DNA of 64,000 bases from Brachycybe producta (GCA_036925085.1 JAUPFP010000041.1:256001-320000); one strand, 5' to 3'; counted from the first letter of the stretch, positions 11,116 to 21,854 are shown. A program made the numbers and translations. The notes: generated by a model from the letters alone, not told the origin.

Positions 11116-11662
11116 CAGTGTTGGGGAAAAATACTTTTAAAAAGTATTTTATTTAAAATACAAAATAGTTTCATGAAAATGTATTTAAATTAAAATACAA
11201 AATACAAAGTTTTATTTAAAATACTAAAATATTTACTTCATCTTATGTCTTGAGGAGTAATAATTGTTGAAAGCATTTGTCACTTAATCTTGGAATTGCT
11301 CTCAACATTTCAACAGGGGTCAATAAAGGTAAAGTTGCATTCAACTTCATGAAAGCAGCCTTGATGCTTGGAAACTGGTGCAATACTTGGATGTCTAACA
11401 TTCGTTTTTCTTCAATGTAACAAAGGCATGCCAATCTAACTTTGTCAAAGTTTTGCCGAAGTTAAAAAAAATCTTTTGAAAGAAACAATTTTTTTTTAAA
11501 TGGTATTTTGTAGTAATTAAAATACTAAAATGCTAGAAATAAAAAATAATTTCAAAACACAAATGCATTATTTAATGGTTGTATTTCAAATACAAACAAA
11601 TACAAAAGAAGTACTTAAAATAGTACTTTAAATACATGTATTTAAAATACTCCCCAACAGTG
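11116..11662. mobile_element. hAT-like element with transposase remnant and 8-bp duplication
   Basis: Left end CAGTGTTGGGGAAAAATACT, right end AAAATACTCCCCAACAGTG, flanked by TCTATAAC (11108-11115) and TCTATAGC (11663-11670), 7 of 8 identical. The interior is made of AAAATAC repeats plus a C-terminal hAT transposase fragment on the minus strand. Confidence 0.85.
11243..11434 (-). pseudogene. hAT transposase C-terminal (dimerisation) fragment
   Basis: 63 residues including FPSIKAAFMKLNATLPLLTP and RLSDKCFQQLLLLK. This fits the hAT C-terminal dimerisation region, in which a phrase like PxxAPVERLFSxxG is followed by RRxRLSDxxFExLLLLK. The middle is shortened, and only this tail remains. Confidence 0.7.
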
Positions 11663-11792
11663 TCTATAGCCTTCCATCTGGTTTGATATATGAAGGAAAT
11701 CACAAAATAACCAATGAGATTCCAAGAAAAGTGAAAACACTGAAAAGACAAATGAGCTGCTTATTGTAACGTAGCAGCTACATATGAGATAG

Positions 11793-11967
11793 ACTAAACG
11801 TCTGTATGATGATACTGACAAATCAGTATCATCATAGAAAGTGCGGGAATTTCACAATTTTCGTTCCGATACAGAGTCCACTCTGTATCGGTATGAATTT
11901 CTGTCTTCCCTTAAAAAGGTCTAAACGTCTGACTAGTCAGTATCATCGTACAGACTTTTAGTCTGTC
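11793..11967. repeat. Foldback with internal perfect hairpins
   Basis: Outer arms AGACTAAACGTCTGTATGATGATACTGAC and CAGTATCATCGTACAGAC...TAGTCTG enclose two further hairpins: GATGATACTGAcaaaTCAGTATCATC (11816-11841) and CGATACAGAGTccACTCTGTATCG (11867-11890). No coding capacity. Confidence 0.65.
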
Positions 11968-11974
11968 CCGCAAC

Positions 11975-12835
11975 ATATCACTTTTTCTAAACAGGGTAGA
12001 GGTTAAATTCTGACACCAATATAGTGGCAACAGGCATTATATGCATTGTATGCAGTAATGAGTCTAATGACTTGGTTGCTTTAAATTGTAAAGCAAAAAT
12101 CAAGCAGCAGCTTTATATATCAAAGAGGTTGATGATAAAGATGGGTGGGATTGATAGGAGAATAGCCACACTTGAATTTAAATCTTTCTTTGCAGTCTTA
12201 TTTTTTATTATCAGATTCGGCCTCCAAACAAAATAAAGTTGTCTGAAACTTTGAATGTACAGATTACAATTTTAGAAGAACAAAAAAAAAAAGAGTTTAA
12301 ATTCTTTGATAGTAATCTTAAAAAAAGAAAACTTTTCTAAAGGTTTTTTTTATAGCGTAAATGTGAATTTCTTTAACTTTGATGTTAAAAAACGAAATTT
12401 AAAAGCCATTTCAAAAACTTAAGAGGCTGAGAAGTTTTATTTGATCATAAAAATCATTAAACTCATCCTCCACCTTCTTTTATTATTAAATTATTCCACT
12501 TCAAATTTCAGCTGACAAAGTTATTACAAAGTTAAATCCTTCAACTTTGTACCAACTTACTTCGAAAATCATAAGACATAATGGTACGAAGTTGTATGAT
12601 TGTTAAAAAAAAATCAATGAGACAATAAATAATATACGAGCTCGTAATTAATTAAACCACAGATTGTGAGCCATTAAATATGATTCATACAGATGATCAT
12701 ATGATAAGAATATGTAATACGTTATTACGAATGCATGTAAAGCAAAAAAAAAGCCTCTAGAACAGCCCCAATATTTAAACATTCAAGAAGTAGATTGCGT
12801 GTACCCTTGAAGAACAAGGACGAGGAAACAGCCTC
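11975..12835. other. AT-rich non-coding stretch, no gene seen
   Basis: Only A/T-rich low-complexity sequence and short open frames without family features. Confidence 0.3.
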
Positions 12836-12840
12836 TCAAG

Positions 12841-13046
12841 AAAGATTATTAGAAAACGGGATGAACAGAAGTTGGCTCCGCCCTTTTTATGACAACCGGC
12901 AACCTCTTAATTGGTTTGTTGTGTGGTTCGACGTTGAAAAGGGTGGAGCATGTGATGTCAGACAACATAACCAACCAATTAGAAGTTGCGTTCATTATAA
13001 AAAGGGCGGAGCCAACTTCTGTTTGTCCCAATTTCTAATTGCCTGT
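12841..13046. mobile_element. Mutator-like foldback MITE, copy B
   Basis: Shares GGGAYRAACAGAAGTTGGCTCCGCCC and the right end TTCTAATTGCCTGT with the copies at 14147 and 53550. The left end is eroded (AAAGATTATTAG). Flanks CCTCTCAAG on the left and CCTCTCTCAAG on the right look like a duplication that gained a CT. Confidence 0.7.
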
Positions 13047-13135
13047 CCTCTCTCAAGTTCCAACAACAAAAAACAAATGAATCATTGGTGCAATTCGGCC
13101 AATTCTTCTTTATTAAGATGTTTTAGGCCTTGTTT

Positions 13136-13302
13136 CCATTGGGGTGTAAATATGAACTTTTTGAAAATGTTAATTGGTGAAAAATACAAGAAACATGGCC
13201 ACTCTGCCTATTCACTATCATAGGCGACGCCACGTTTGTTCTATTTTTCACCAGTTGAAATTTCCAAAAAGTTCCAATTTTCACCCCAATGGAAACAAGG
13301 CC
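13136..13302. mobile_element. PIF/Harbinger-like foldback MITE, copy 2
   Basis: Same family as 7268-7442: ends GGCCTTGTTTCCATTGGGGT / ACCCCAATGGAAACAAGGCC and an internal CACCAGTTGAAATTT. Flanks are TTA and TGA, so one side of the duplication has mutated. Confidence 0.78.
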
Positions 13303-13309
13303 TGAGGAG

Positions 13310-14135
13310 ATATTTCAAAGATGAGAAAAAGTAGTAAATGGATGTTAAAATGGCTGGACCACGAAGATATTCGTTGTCGACCGCGAGTTTGACATGATTG
13401 CCATACATGATTAATTTACTTTTGTACCCGTAGTTTCTAAAACAGTTTCAAATTTTTCTTAAAAAAAGTTGTTTGCAAAATGCAAAGCAACCGAAATTCT
13501 TGTGGCCTTTTGATGAGAAATAAATCTTTGGAGAAATGAAGAGAATTTAAAATTAGTATAGTAAATTTTACTCACCATACACAACTTTATAATAAAACCG
13601 GGTTCAATAAATGAAGCAAAAAGATCAACTCTTCGCCAATAAATAAGCACATGTATTCCTATTGTAAAAAAATATTTCAAGCCCTGATCCAACTCTTGTT
13701 AAATCCTTGACGAAATAAATGAATTCTAAAAAAGCTTTTCAATTTGAATGGAATGACTGATTTAATTAAGTGAAAACTTTAGAGTTCAATGTCAAAGTCA
13801 AATAAAGAACTTTAAACACAATTAAAAAAAAAAGAACAACTGAACGTTTAGGATTTATGTGAGTTAAGACTTGTAAGGTGATAGATCAACACAAAAATTG
13901 TACAATTGCCATTTTATCATTTGTGTATTTATATAATCTCGATTACCAAATCAATCAATCACTCGCTTGCCAATTTAGAAAAAAAGTGGTTACGCGAACA
14001 TTGAACAGTTCTTATACAACACCATGAAATAATAATTAATGCAAAAAAGCAAGATAAATTAAAAACAAACTAAAACAACTCCATGTTAGAGAAAAAACGC
14101 CAAAAGTGAGTAAAGAAACGTCTGCTTTTTGAAGC
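13310..14135. other. Non-coding, no gene seen
   Basis: Starts with a dispersed-repeat piece (13320-13398) shared with 604-735 and ends with CCATGTTAGAGAAAAAACGCCAAAAGTGAGT (14081-14111), also present near 59728 and in part near 25333. No exon recognised. Confidence 0.35.
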
Positions 14136-14146
14136 TAGAAGGAAGA

Positions 14147-14351
14147 CAGGCAATTGGGAATCGGGACATACAGAAGTTGGCTCCGCCCTTTTTATGACGA
14201 CCGGCAACTTCTAATTTGTTAGTAATTTAGTCTGACATCACATGCTCCGCCCTTTTCAACGACGAACCACACAACAAACCAATTAGAAGTTGCCGGTCGT
14301 CATAAAAAGGGCGGAGCCAACTGCTGTATGTCCCGATTCCCAATTGCCCGT
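14147..14351. mobile_element. Mutator-like foldback MITE, copy C
   Basis: Inverted ends CAGGCAATTGGGAATCGGGA / TCCCGATTCCCAATTGCCCG, then CATACAG.AGTTGGCTCCGCC and ATGACGACCGGCAACTTCTAAT on both arms. Perfect 9-base duplication GAAGGAAGA at 14138-14146 and 14352-14360. This is the best-preserved copy in the window. Confidence 0.85.
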
Positions 14352-14930
14352 GAAGGAAGACATCGCTTGCTTAAAATGTGTTCCATTTTTCTTTTTGTAT
14401 GTCCATTCTATAGGCCACACTCGAAATGCTCCATATATGAAGAGCTTTTAGTTGATTTACACCTGTCTATATCTTGTGCTAAAACAAGCAGTTCAACGTT
14501 AGTAATTGTTCACTATTGTTCACTATATTTAACTAGTGGGATAACCCGTCATAAATGACGGGAGCAAAGTTCACAGGCAATTATGCGCGTCATTTTTTCC
14601 TTTTTTTACTCCTTTCATTTCAATTTCAGTCACCCCCTCCCACTTTCCCCCCTCCACGTTTCTCTCTCTTCACCCCCCCCCCCTTCTACACTTTCCAACC
14701 TTTTCCCCTTTCCAATTTAATATCATGCGGTTCTTGGATGGGAAGGGTGCAACATATAGTTGACCTTGAGAAAAGCTGTTCATTTCTTCATTTATTTAAA
14801 TTTATATAAATTCCGTTTATATAAATTTTGTTACACACACAGATGTGGGATATTATATGTATAACTAGTGGGGTAACCCGTCATAAATGACGGGAGCAAC
14901 ATTCACAGGCAATTGTGCTCAGCATTAAAT

Positions 14931-15024
14931 TTCTTTTCTTCCGCCCTTTTATGACATCAGACCAAGTAACAAACCAATTAGAAATTGATGACGTTCATTA
15001 AAAGGGCGGAGCAAAAGAAATTCT
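14931..15024. mobile_element. Internally shortened copy of the GGGCGGAGCC MITE
   Basis: 94 bp foldback TTTCTTTTCTTCCGCCCTTTTATGA / TTAAAAGGGCGGAGCAAAAGAAATTCT with the family core GACATCAGACCAAGTAAC and ACCAATTAGAAATTGATGAC. It lacks the CAGGCA ends and lies inside the second pyrimidine-rich unit. Confidence 0.6.
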
Positions 15025-15530
15025 ATCCCCTCCCCTTTTTTATTTTTGAAAGAGAAAATGATTTTCATTTTCCCTGGTGTGTGCATGCGCGTCGTTTTTT
15101 CCTTTTTTTACTCCTTTAATTTCAATTTCAGTCACCCCCTCCCACCTTTTCTCTCTCTCCCTCCCTTCTACACTTTCCAAACTTTTCCCCTCCCCCTCCC
15201 ACTTTTCTCTCTCTCCATTCTACACTTTCCAACCTTTTCCCCTCACGCCCTCCCACTTTTCTCTCTCTCTCTCCCCTTCTACACTTTCCAAACTTTTCCC
15301 CTCACCTCCTCCCACTTTTCTCTCTCTCTCTCCCCCCCCTTCTACACTTTCCAAAGGAAGAGTTCAACATATAGTTGACATTGAGAAAAAAAAAACGGTT
15401 CATTTATTCAAATTTATATAAATTCCGATGTGCTTCAATGGTTGTTACTCCACACACACACACAGACCTGGGATATTATATGTATAATAATAACTAGTGG
15501 CGTAACCCGTCATAAAAGACGGAGCAAATT

Positions 15531-15648
15531 TCTTTTCCTCCGCCCTTTTATGACGTCAGACCAAGTAACAATGTACCCATTAGAAATTGATGATGTCCAT
15601 AAAAGGGCTGAGCAAAAAAAATTCTAATGCTGGGCACAATCGCCCGTG
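15531..15648. mobile_element. Half-ended copy of the GGGCGGAGCC MITE
   Basis: Core as at 14931-15024, but the right end extends into TAATGCTGGGCACAATCGCCCGTG, the terminal type seen at 8431-8624. The left end is missing. It lies in the third pyrimidine-rich unit. Confidence 0.6.
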
Positions 15649-16303
15649 ATAAACTGTAGTTTAATTTTGCTACTATTATCCCCTCCCCTTTTTATATTTG
15701 AAAGAGAAAATGAGCTTTTCATTTTCTCTGGTGTGCGCATGCGCGTCGTTTGTTCCTTTTTTTTACTCCTTTCATTTCAATTTCAGTTTCCCCCTCCCCC
15801 TTTTTTCTTCCTCTACGTTTCTCCCTCTCCCCCTCTACACTTTCCAACCTTTTTCCCTCTCCAATTTAATATCATGGGGTTCTTGGATGGGGAGTGTGCA
15901 ACATATAGTTGACCTTGAGAAAAAAAAGTGGTTCATTTATTCATTTAAATTATATAAATTCCGACGTGCTTCAAGGTTTTTGTCTTTGTTTGTACAGCGT
16001 TAGGTCAGACAGACAGAAAGACATGGCTTAATATATATATATAATAATTGTAATCACCTTGGACATTTCAGCTTATTTCATGAAAGCCAAAAATGTTTTA
16101 TCTGCAGAAACTGAAACTGATTTTTCAGCCAAAATATTTTACAACTTCATCTTCAGTTTTAGAAAAATTATTTAACAATGTTAGTTGCCAATAATTTCCA
16201 TCCTAAGATGGTTTCTGAACAGCTGATTTTTCGAATTCTTGATTATTTTGTCTTTCTGAAGAGCAAAATTAAGAGAAAAATAGGAAGTATTTTTAGAAAC
16301 AAA

Positions 16304-16438
16304 AGGGTATTGTCATGTTGATATCTTCAAAATAACCGTTTTATTAGACGTAACTTAAAAAATATCGTCTTCTTAAAGTTCTGTCATTTTCAAACTCACT
16401 TAAAAAGCTTATTTTAAAAAATAACATGAAACTACCCT
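16304..16438. repeat. Foldback repeat, GATATCAACATGA family
   Basis: Arms AGGGTATTGTCATGTTGATATC and TAACATGAAACTACCCT around AATATCGTCTTCTTAAAGTT; same family as 6518-6646. A hairpin GGAAACATCGcttcaaCGATGTTTTCC follows at 16472-16499. Confidence 0.6.
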
Positions 16439-16630
16439 TTAAGCCGGCGAGTACAAAACGGACGATAATCACTGGAAACATCGCTTCAACGATGTTTTCC
16501 GGCGACTGGCGAGGTCTTTGCAGATACAATGCAATTTTGCTCGAGTATCTGGCGTCTTCACCTCAAAGAGTGTTACCTGTTTTTCTGTTTCCCCCACTGG
16601 AACACTTCAAATGGAAAATATCACTCAGTT

Positions 16631-17079
16631 CAGCGGTCGCCAACCTTTTGGACCTCACGGACCACTAAATTCAAAATTTTAAATCCCGCGAATCACTAAT
16701 ATGATATTTTGTCAAATAATGATCAGAGAACTTCCATTTTATTAATATAAAATCTTTAAAGGTTGTTTAATTGTAACAAAATTATTAAAGTTAATTTAAT
16801 TATTAGAAAATAATTGAAGCTTAGGGGAGAAGGGTGTGGTGGGGGAAACTGAACGAAATGTAGCTCTCGCGTGCCGTATTTTACGAGAAATGTACTAGAC
16901 TCGTACATTTCGTGAATTTAGTGCAATAGAAAGGCGAAAATTGTCATTCCGAATAGAGGAATTTATTAAGATTTTTTTTTTGTTTTATTATTAATAAAAC
17001 AAAAAAAAATGCAAATATTATTCAGATTTTTCTGCGGACCACCAAAAATATCTCGCGGACCACCGGTTGACGACCCCTG
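16631..17079. mobile_element. hAT-like non-autonomous element
   Basis: Ends CAGCGGTCGCCAACCTTTTG and CACCGGTTGACGACCCCTG, with subterminal GGACCTCACGGACCAC / CTCGCGGACCACCGG, a common hAT relic type (CAGNGGTCGCCAACC). Flanks ACTCAGTT and GCTCAATC agree at 5 of 8, all differences being transitions, as in an aged 8-bp duplication. Confidence 0.7.
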
Positions 17080-17084
17080 GCTCA

Positions 17085-18045
17085 ATCTGTACCTAGTAGC
17101 GAACAAGCTACGAACGATTTTATTGTGAAAAGTTAATTAAAATTGTGAAATTCATTTTCTTTGTGATTCATTTTTCCATGTAGGGCCTACGTGAAATCGG
17201 TTTGTACGCACAACAGCACTGGCCACATGTATTCAGATACAAGTCGCTGTGTCCGACGAAGTTGTTGTCAAGTCACTGTTTATGTGTGTCCCACAATTAT
17301 GAACCGGTCTGTACTCGGCTTATGTGACTGAGCTACCCCATCTAGTTTCTAAAACAATTTCAAGTTTTTTTTTCTTCTTCAATTTGCACCTGAAAGACAA
17401 AATAATCAAGAGTTCGAGAGGCCCTTGTTTACACATTAAAACCACCTTAACTACCGTGTAACGGTGTAACTGAAGATGAAATGTTGTAAAATGTAAGCAC
17501 AGAGAAATGTTTAAAGTTTCCGAATGCGCCCAAAGGTACCACACACCACCCACATAATGGAACACTAAAAATTCCACTAATTAACTAGTTGGGTTTTCCC
17601 CCCCAAAAAGTGACACGGTGACCTCACATGTGTGGCTAAAAAAATCGTGATCTTGTCAATGGAAAAACAATCCTCCTTCCTTAAGTTGAACTAAAATAAA
17701 CATGACCAACTTCTGAATGATAATAAATTAATATAATAATGGAAACAACCATCTCAGTTTAGAGATAAAATGTAAGAAAATTTCAGGGTGTGTTCACAAA
17801 CTACAACACAAAACAAAGTGCGTCCAAGTTCTTCATTGGGTCAAAGACATCCTTTTATTATGAATTTAAATTATATAAATTCTATTATGGATTTTCCAAA
17901 AAACCACTTATTAGAAAAGGGGTCCCAGATAGGGTTATAAATTATAATAATAAGCAGCCTCAAACACATACTTTTTTTTCAAAACGTCATTCTTAATATT
18001 TAAAAGCCATTGTTGGCTTTTAGAAGTTGATTGATAAAAGTATTT
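17085..18045. other. Non-coding, no gene seen
   Basis: Includes a piece (17341-17425) of the repeat family with CTAGTTTCTAAAACA...TTTCAAGTTT and CTGAAAGACA, also found at 5120-5300, 6660-6740 and 22255-22330. No exon recognised. Confidence 0.35.
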
Positions 18046-18053
18046 TGTAATAA

Positions 18054-18645
18054 AGCCTGGTTTTCACGATAGTTGCTGTCAGGAGAGCAGTAACTATCGC
18101 GAGAACTATCATGGTGCAGACCACATGATAGTCACTGTCGCGATAGCACTATCACACTATCTCGTTTGCCTAGATAGTTGATAGTACTGTCGCAATAGTA
18201 ATAGTTGTTGAGTGACCGCTTGTAGGGAAATATCCACTTTGTAGGAATATTTGGCTTCTGGAGAGAGAGAGGCAACACTGTTGTTGACTCAATGATATCT
18301 GTGAAGTAGACGTCACACTATCAACAGAACTATCACATTACTTGAAGAATCAAGACATGTAGACAGCACAGGCATCTGTAGACAGCTTTAGAATTTTTTT
18401 GGCCACCCTTTTATGAGCGTCAGACCAAATATCAACCAAGTACAAATGAAAAAGAGCGGGGCATGTGACATCACTCAGTAACAAACCAATTAGAAATTGA
18501 TGATGCTCATTAAAGGGCGGAGCCAAAGAAATTCTGAAGCTGTCTACAGATGCCTGTTGTAGGTGGCTGCTATCGTGAGAGTGAACTATGGCAATTTTCA
18601 TGACAGCTACTCTCACGAAAGAACTATCGCCGTGAAAACGAGGCT
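18054..18645. mobile_element. PIF-like foldback with a nested Mutator-like MITE
   Basis: Ends AGCCTGGTTTTCACG / CGTGAAAACGAGGCT, flanked on both sides by TAA (18051-18053, 18646-18648). Both arms are built from repeated ACTATCGCGA-type words. Another MITE (18368-18557) sits inside. The end matches the element at 49106-49414 (AGCCTGGTTTACACG). Confidence 0.78.
18368..18557. mobile_element. Mutator-like foldback MITE, copy D (nested)
   Basis: Ends ACAGGCATCTGTAGACAGCT / AGCTGTCTACAGATGCCTGT, then TTTTGGC..CCCTTTTATGAGCG and the family core GACATCACTCAGTAACAAAC. The terminal 25 bases differ from copies A and C, so they mark a subfamily. The duplication is unclear (GTAGACAGC versus GTAGGTGGC with a one-base offset). 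Confidence 0.7.
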
Positions 18646-18648
18646 TAA

Positions 18649-18865
18649 GCACAGAATAAGGATAAGAACAGAAAGGAAACTCATGTGGCACCTTTGATAG
18701 CGGCCATTTTGGAATGTATTACTGCCTATGTGAAAGTAATACATTTCAAAATGGCATCAACCGCAGCACCACAGAATAACTGGGGCGGCGCCGCACATGC
18801 GCAGAAAAATTCTGTCACAAGTTAATTGCTCAGTTTCCCTTCTGTGTGTCTCCTTATTCTGTGGC
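18649..18865. mobile_element. Foldback element sharing its flank with the previous one
   Basis: Ends GCACAGAATAAGGATAAGA and TCTCCTTATTCTGTGGC pair, with TTAA next to each end. The interior holds a hairpin around CCATTTTGGAATGTATTACT / AGTAATACATTTCAAAATGG (18704-18757). Its left flank is also the right flank of the 18054-18645 element. Confidence 0.65.
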
Positions 18866-18869
18866 TTAA

Positions 18870-20100
18870 GTGTGAGTTAGTAGTGCACTAAAAATTGAAA
18901 ATTTCGTAGCTGAAGGTGAAATGTGTGTTTTTCTCCAGCTAAGTCAGAAATAGAAGCGAGCTGAAATAAAACTTTTAAATGAAACTTTCATGAAAAGCTC
19001 CAACAAAGGAACATTTAATCTTTAGTATTTCTGTAAAGGCCAAAGCTTTTCCTAAACTGAAAAGCTGACTTCGTATAGGAAAGAACGCATAAAAACCAAC
19101 AGAAATTAGAATTAGAAATTAAAAAAAATAAGATATGGTGCTTTGCATTATTTCTGGTAAATGCCTTACAAAGTAAAATTCCGTGGGATTTTTTTTTTGT
19201 AAGTGCATAATTCCACCATTTACCACCCTTAGATCTTCAGCTTGCCTCTATTTCTGCCTTCAAGCCCAATGTGCCCTTTTATCCTTTCTTTACAAAAGGT
19301 CTTATTATTGCTTGGCCCCCTACTTCTTTCTTTCTTCGCTCTCCGAAAAAAATTTGAAAATATACAAATGGGGAAAATCCTTATTTAGAACATGGCCCGC
19401 AGCCATCATTCCCCTCCCTTTTCTCTTTCACCCTCCCGTTGTCAATTAAATAACTTCAAATAATTTTTTTAATATAATAATTTTGTTCTGATACTGTGTT
19501 TTTTTTATTTGTTCTCGTTGCCTAATCGTTCACCACTAAACGACCTTCCCTCAATTCACAACAACCAAGGTCAACTTAGTGCCAATTTCTTAAAGCCTCT
19601 AAGCATAGGCCTGGTTACTATTAACTGTGCTAGAAGAGGAATAAACACTCATTTTACAGCATGCGAGGAGACTTCCTGTTTGATTAGAAATCATATCTAT
19701 CGCTGAGACAACAACAAAAATAACGATAAAGCTGATGACACACTGAAGAGCGAGCGAATTCATGAAATTTTTATTGTTGATCATTCAATGAAATTTAGGA
19801 AGATTTGTTAAGAAAAAAAAATGCAAAGCTAGCTGCAAAGAATTTAGAAAAGGTTCCACCCTCCTATACTATGGTTCCATTATCTTCGTTGCTATTGGAA
19901 CCACCTTGTAACTCCTACCTACCTTCGTTTCTGATTGCAAAAATTATCTGCAGTTAAAAAGTTTACCAGAGTTAATTTTCTAGTAGAAACGAATGCAGGT
20001 TACATTAACCATGGTTTAAATTTCTCAACAGTGAAGTTAAACAACTGCATTGACACAATCTGGTTAACCAAATTATTGAATGGTTAATTACGTCACTTCC
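18870..20100. other. Non-coding, no gene seen
   Basis: AT-rich with short open frames lacking family features. Nothing recognisable. Confidence 0.3.
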
Positions 20101-20106
20101 TGTGTT

Positions 20107-20470
20107 CAAAGCGTCAGGATAAAAGGATAAAAGAATGAACGGATGTACATCGTGGGTAATCCTAAAACCTGAAACAGAATGCATATAGAATTGGATGAAC
20201 ACACAAACCTTGGGATGAACCAAAAGATGAACACTACTAACATGGGTGCATAACACAAATCATGTTTTAAATAGAATTTTTTTTTACATTCTGGGGAGGG
20301 GGGGCTGTGCCCCTCACCAAACCCCTTGCAACAAACTCAATTTAACGTAACCCCACCTAATAACAGATGTAGAAAAAGTATAGTATTCATCCAATTCTAT
20401 AAACATTCAGTTTCAGGTTTTAGAGTTACCCCAAATGTTCCATACGTTCATCCATCCCATGTTCAAACAA
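20107..20470. repeat. Foldback repeat with GGATGAACACA / CATTCTGGGG core, copy 1
   Basis: Left part (GAATGAACGGATGTACAT...ATCCTAAAACCTGAAACAGAAT...GAATTGGATGAAC) is mirrored on the right by ATTCATCCAATTCTAT...TTCAGTTTCAGGTTTTAGAG...CGTTCATCC. The middle CATTCTGGGGAGGGGGGGCT and CAATTTAACGTAACCCCACC recur at 49980-50295. Confidence 0.7.
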
Positions 20471-20474
20471 CATA

Positions 20475-21490
20475 GTGGATAGCGAGAGGCTGAAATTAGG
20501 CCTACTCCATTTTTGAATGAAAAAAAAAAAAATAAATAAATAAAAATTCCACAAATATCAAAAGTATTTAATAGGAAGTGACAAAATCATTTAACCATCT
20601 AGTTAAGTGTCTTAAAAATTTAAAATACACACAAAAGTACCACTTCTAACTTGTCAGCAGTTAACTATAACCTTAGTTCGCCTATCTGCCTCCAAAACAC
20701 CGCATACAGATAGGTGTACTACACAAGTGTAGTACATATTTCATGACGTCATAGCCATCGCCATCTATAGTAGACCTGCCTACAGGCATTCTCCATTTGG
20801 GACGGCCATCTCTATAGTAGAACCTTAGACTACTACCTCCTAAGGTAGAACTTCAACGAATGGAGAAGGGCACCTGGAGGTCCATCATGAACGAAGAACC
20901 GGAAAAAAGGATGCAAACGTGAAGCTAGAAATCTTGGATACTATAATTCAAACCCTAGCTTCTATCCTCTTCGAAGATAATAGAACCATAGTATTAGACA
21001 AATCTTTAAAAGAAAAACATTTCCAAGTATGTTTCAACGTGACCATTTTATTTCCTCAAATATGCGGCAGCAGAAGGAAGCCATTTTACAAATATGACGT
21101 CTTCATTTTACATTTTTATACACAATGAAGGTCGCCATATTAAATTTAATCTCGTTTAATTTCCTCAAGAAAGTATGCGGACTATATGATAGTTTTCTTG
21201 AGAAGGATACTTGGACTCTTGGAGCTTTTCTTTATAGACTACATGTTGTTTCATGAGTCATGGCACTACTTATCAGTTTACCATCATTTCCGAATGCGCC
21301 ATACAAAATATACAAGTCCAGTCTATTGGTTATGTAGGACAATAAAGTTCTCAAAACCTTATTTCTGGAATCAAAAGAGTTGTAGCTGAGATATGAGCTC
21401 GTAACAAATACCATTTCATGCAAATATAAATTTAAATTATCAAAAATAAATTTATAGAAATAAAACATAGTATTTTACCATTAATATATT
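20475..21490. other. Non-coding with small hairpins
   Basis: Includes GTGTACTACacaaGTGTAGTAC (20713-20734) and the repeated word CTATAGTAGA.CCT (20764, 20810). No exon recognised. Confidence 0.3.
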
Positions 21491-21496
21491 ATTATT

Positions 21497-21850
21497 ATTA
21501 GGGTTCGGATTTTCATGCAATTATTAAGCAAAATGTTTCTCAATTTGTGACCCAAGTGCCAATTGTGAAGTAGGCCCTAACCATCATCATCATCATTAGA
21601 GCAACTTGCAATTATGTTTTTTTAATCAAAAACGCTGGTTATAAGCTAGATGAGTGATGACTGTTTACTATCAGTTGTCGACTAGAGTTCTAGCCTCTAA
21701 AACCACGTGTTTTTTTTTGAAATAAAATCATAATTGTTGGTTGATCTAAATGGGAGATTGTTAACTTCACAATTGGCTCTCGGGCCACAGATTGAGAAAC
21801 ATTTTGCTTGATATTGCATGAAACTCCGAACCCTAATTATTATTATTATA
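21497..21850. repeat. Inverted-repeat element with AGGGTTCGGA ends
   Basis: Left ATTATTAGGGTTCGGA...TCATGCAAT...AGCAAAATGTTTCTCAATTTGTG mirrors right CACAGATTGAGAAACATTTTGCT...ATTGCATGA...TCCGAACCCTAATTATT. The right half is repeated at 1-115. Confidence 0.7.
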
Positions 21851-21854
21851 TATA

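Larger units (their letters stand above)
14530..16050. repeat. Three tandem copies of a pyrimidine-rich repeat unit
   Basis: Units start near 14530, 14863 and 15491. Each opens with ACTAGTGG.RTAACCCGTCAT and AA..GACGGGAGCAA (a small hairpin ACCCGTCATaaATGACGGG). It continues through GCGCGTCGTTT.TTCC, a C/T-only stretch of up to 200 bases, then CAACATATAGTTGACYTTGA, TTATATAAATTCCG and usually an ACACACAGA...GGGATATTATATG end. Units 2 and 3 also carry a shortened Mutator-like MITE. The long open frames across the C/T stretch are compositional artefacts. Confidence 0.8.

Noticed and set aside
12795..13223. 142-codon plus-strand open frame
   Set aside because: It crosses two different MITEs (12841-13046 and 13136-13302); no family features.
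15046..15421. Two overlapping plus-strand open frames of about 110 codons
   Set aside because: They run through a C/T-only tract, are Pro/Ser/Leu/Phe repeats, and recur in each tandem unit; compositional artefact.
16426..16668. 80-codon plus-strand open frame in a less AT-rich patch
   Set aside because: It spans a small hairpin and runs into a hAT element at 16631; no family features on either strand.
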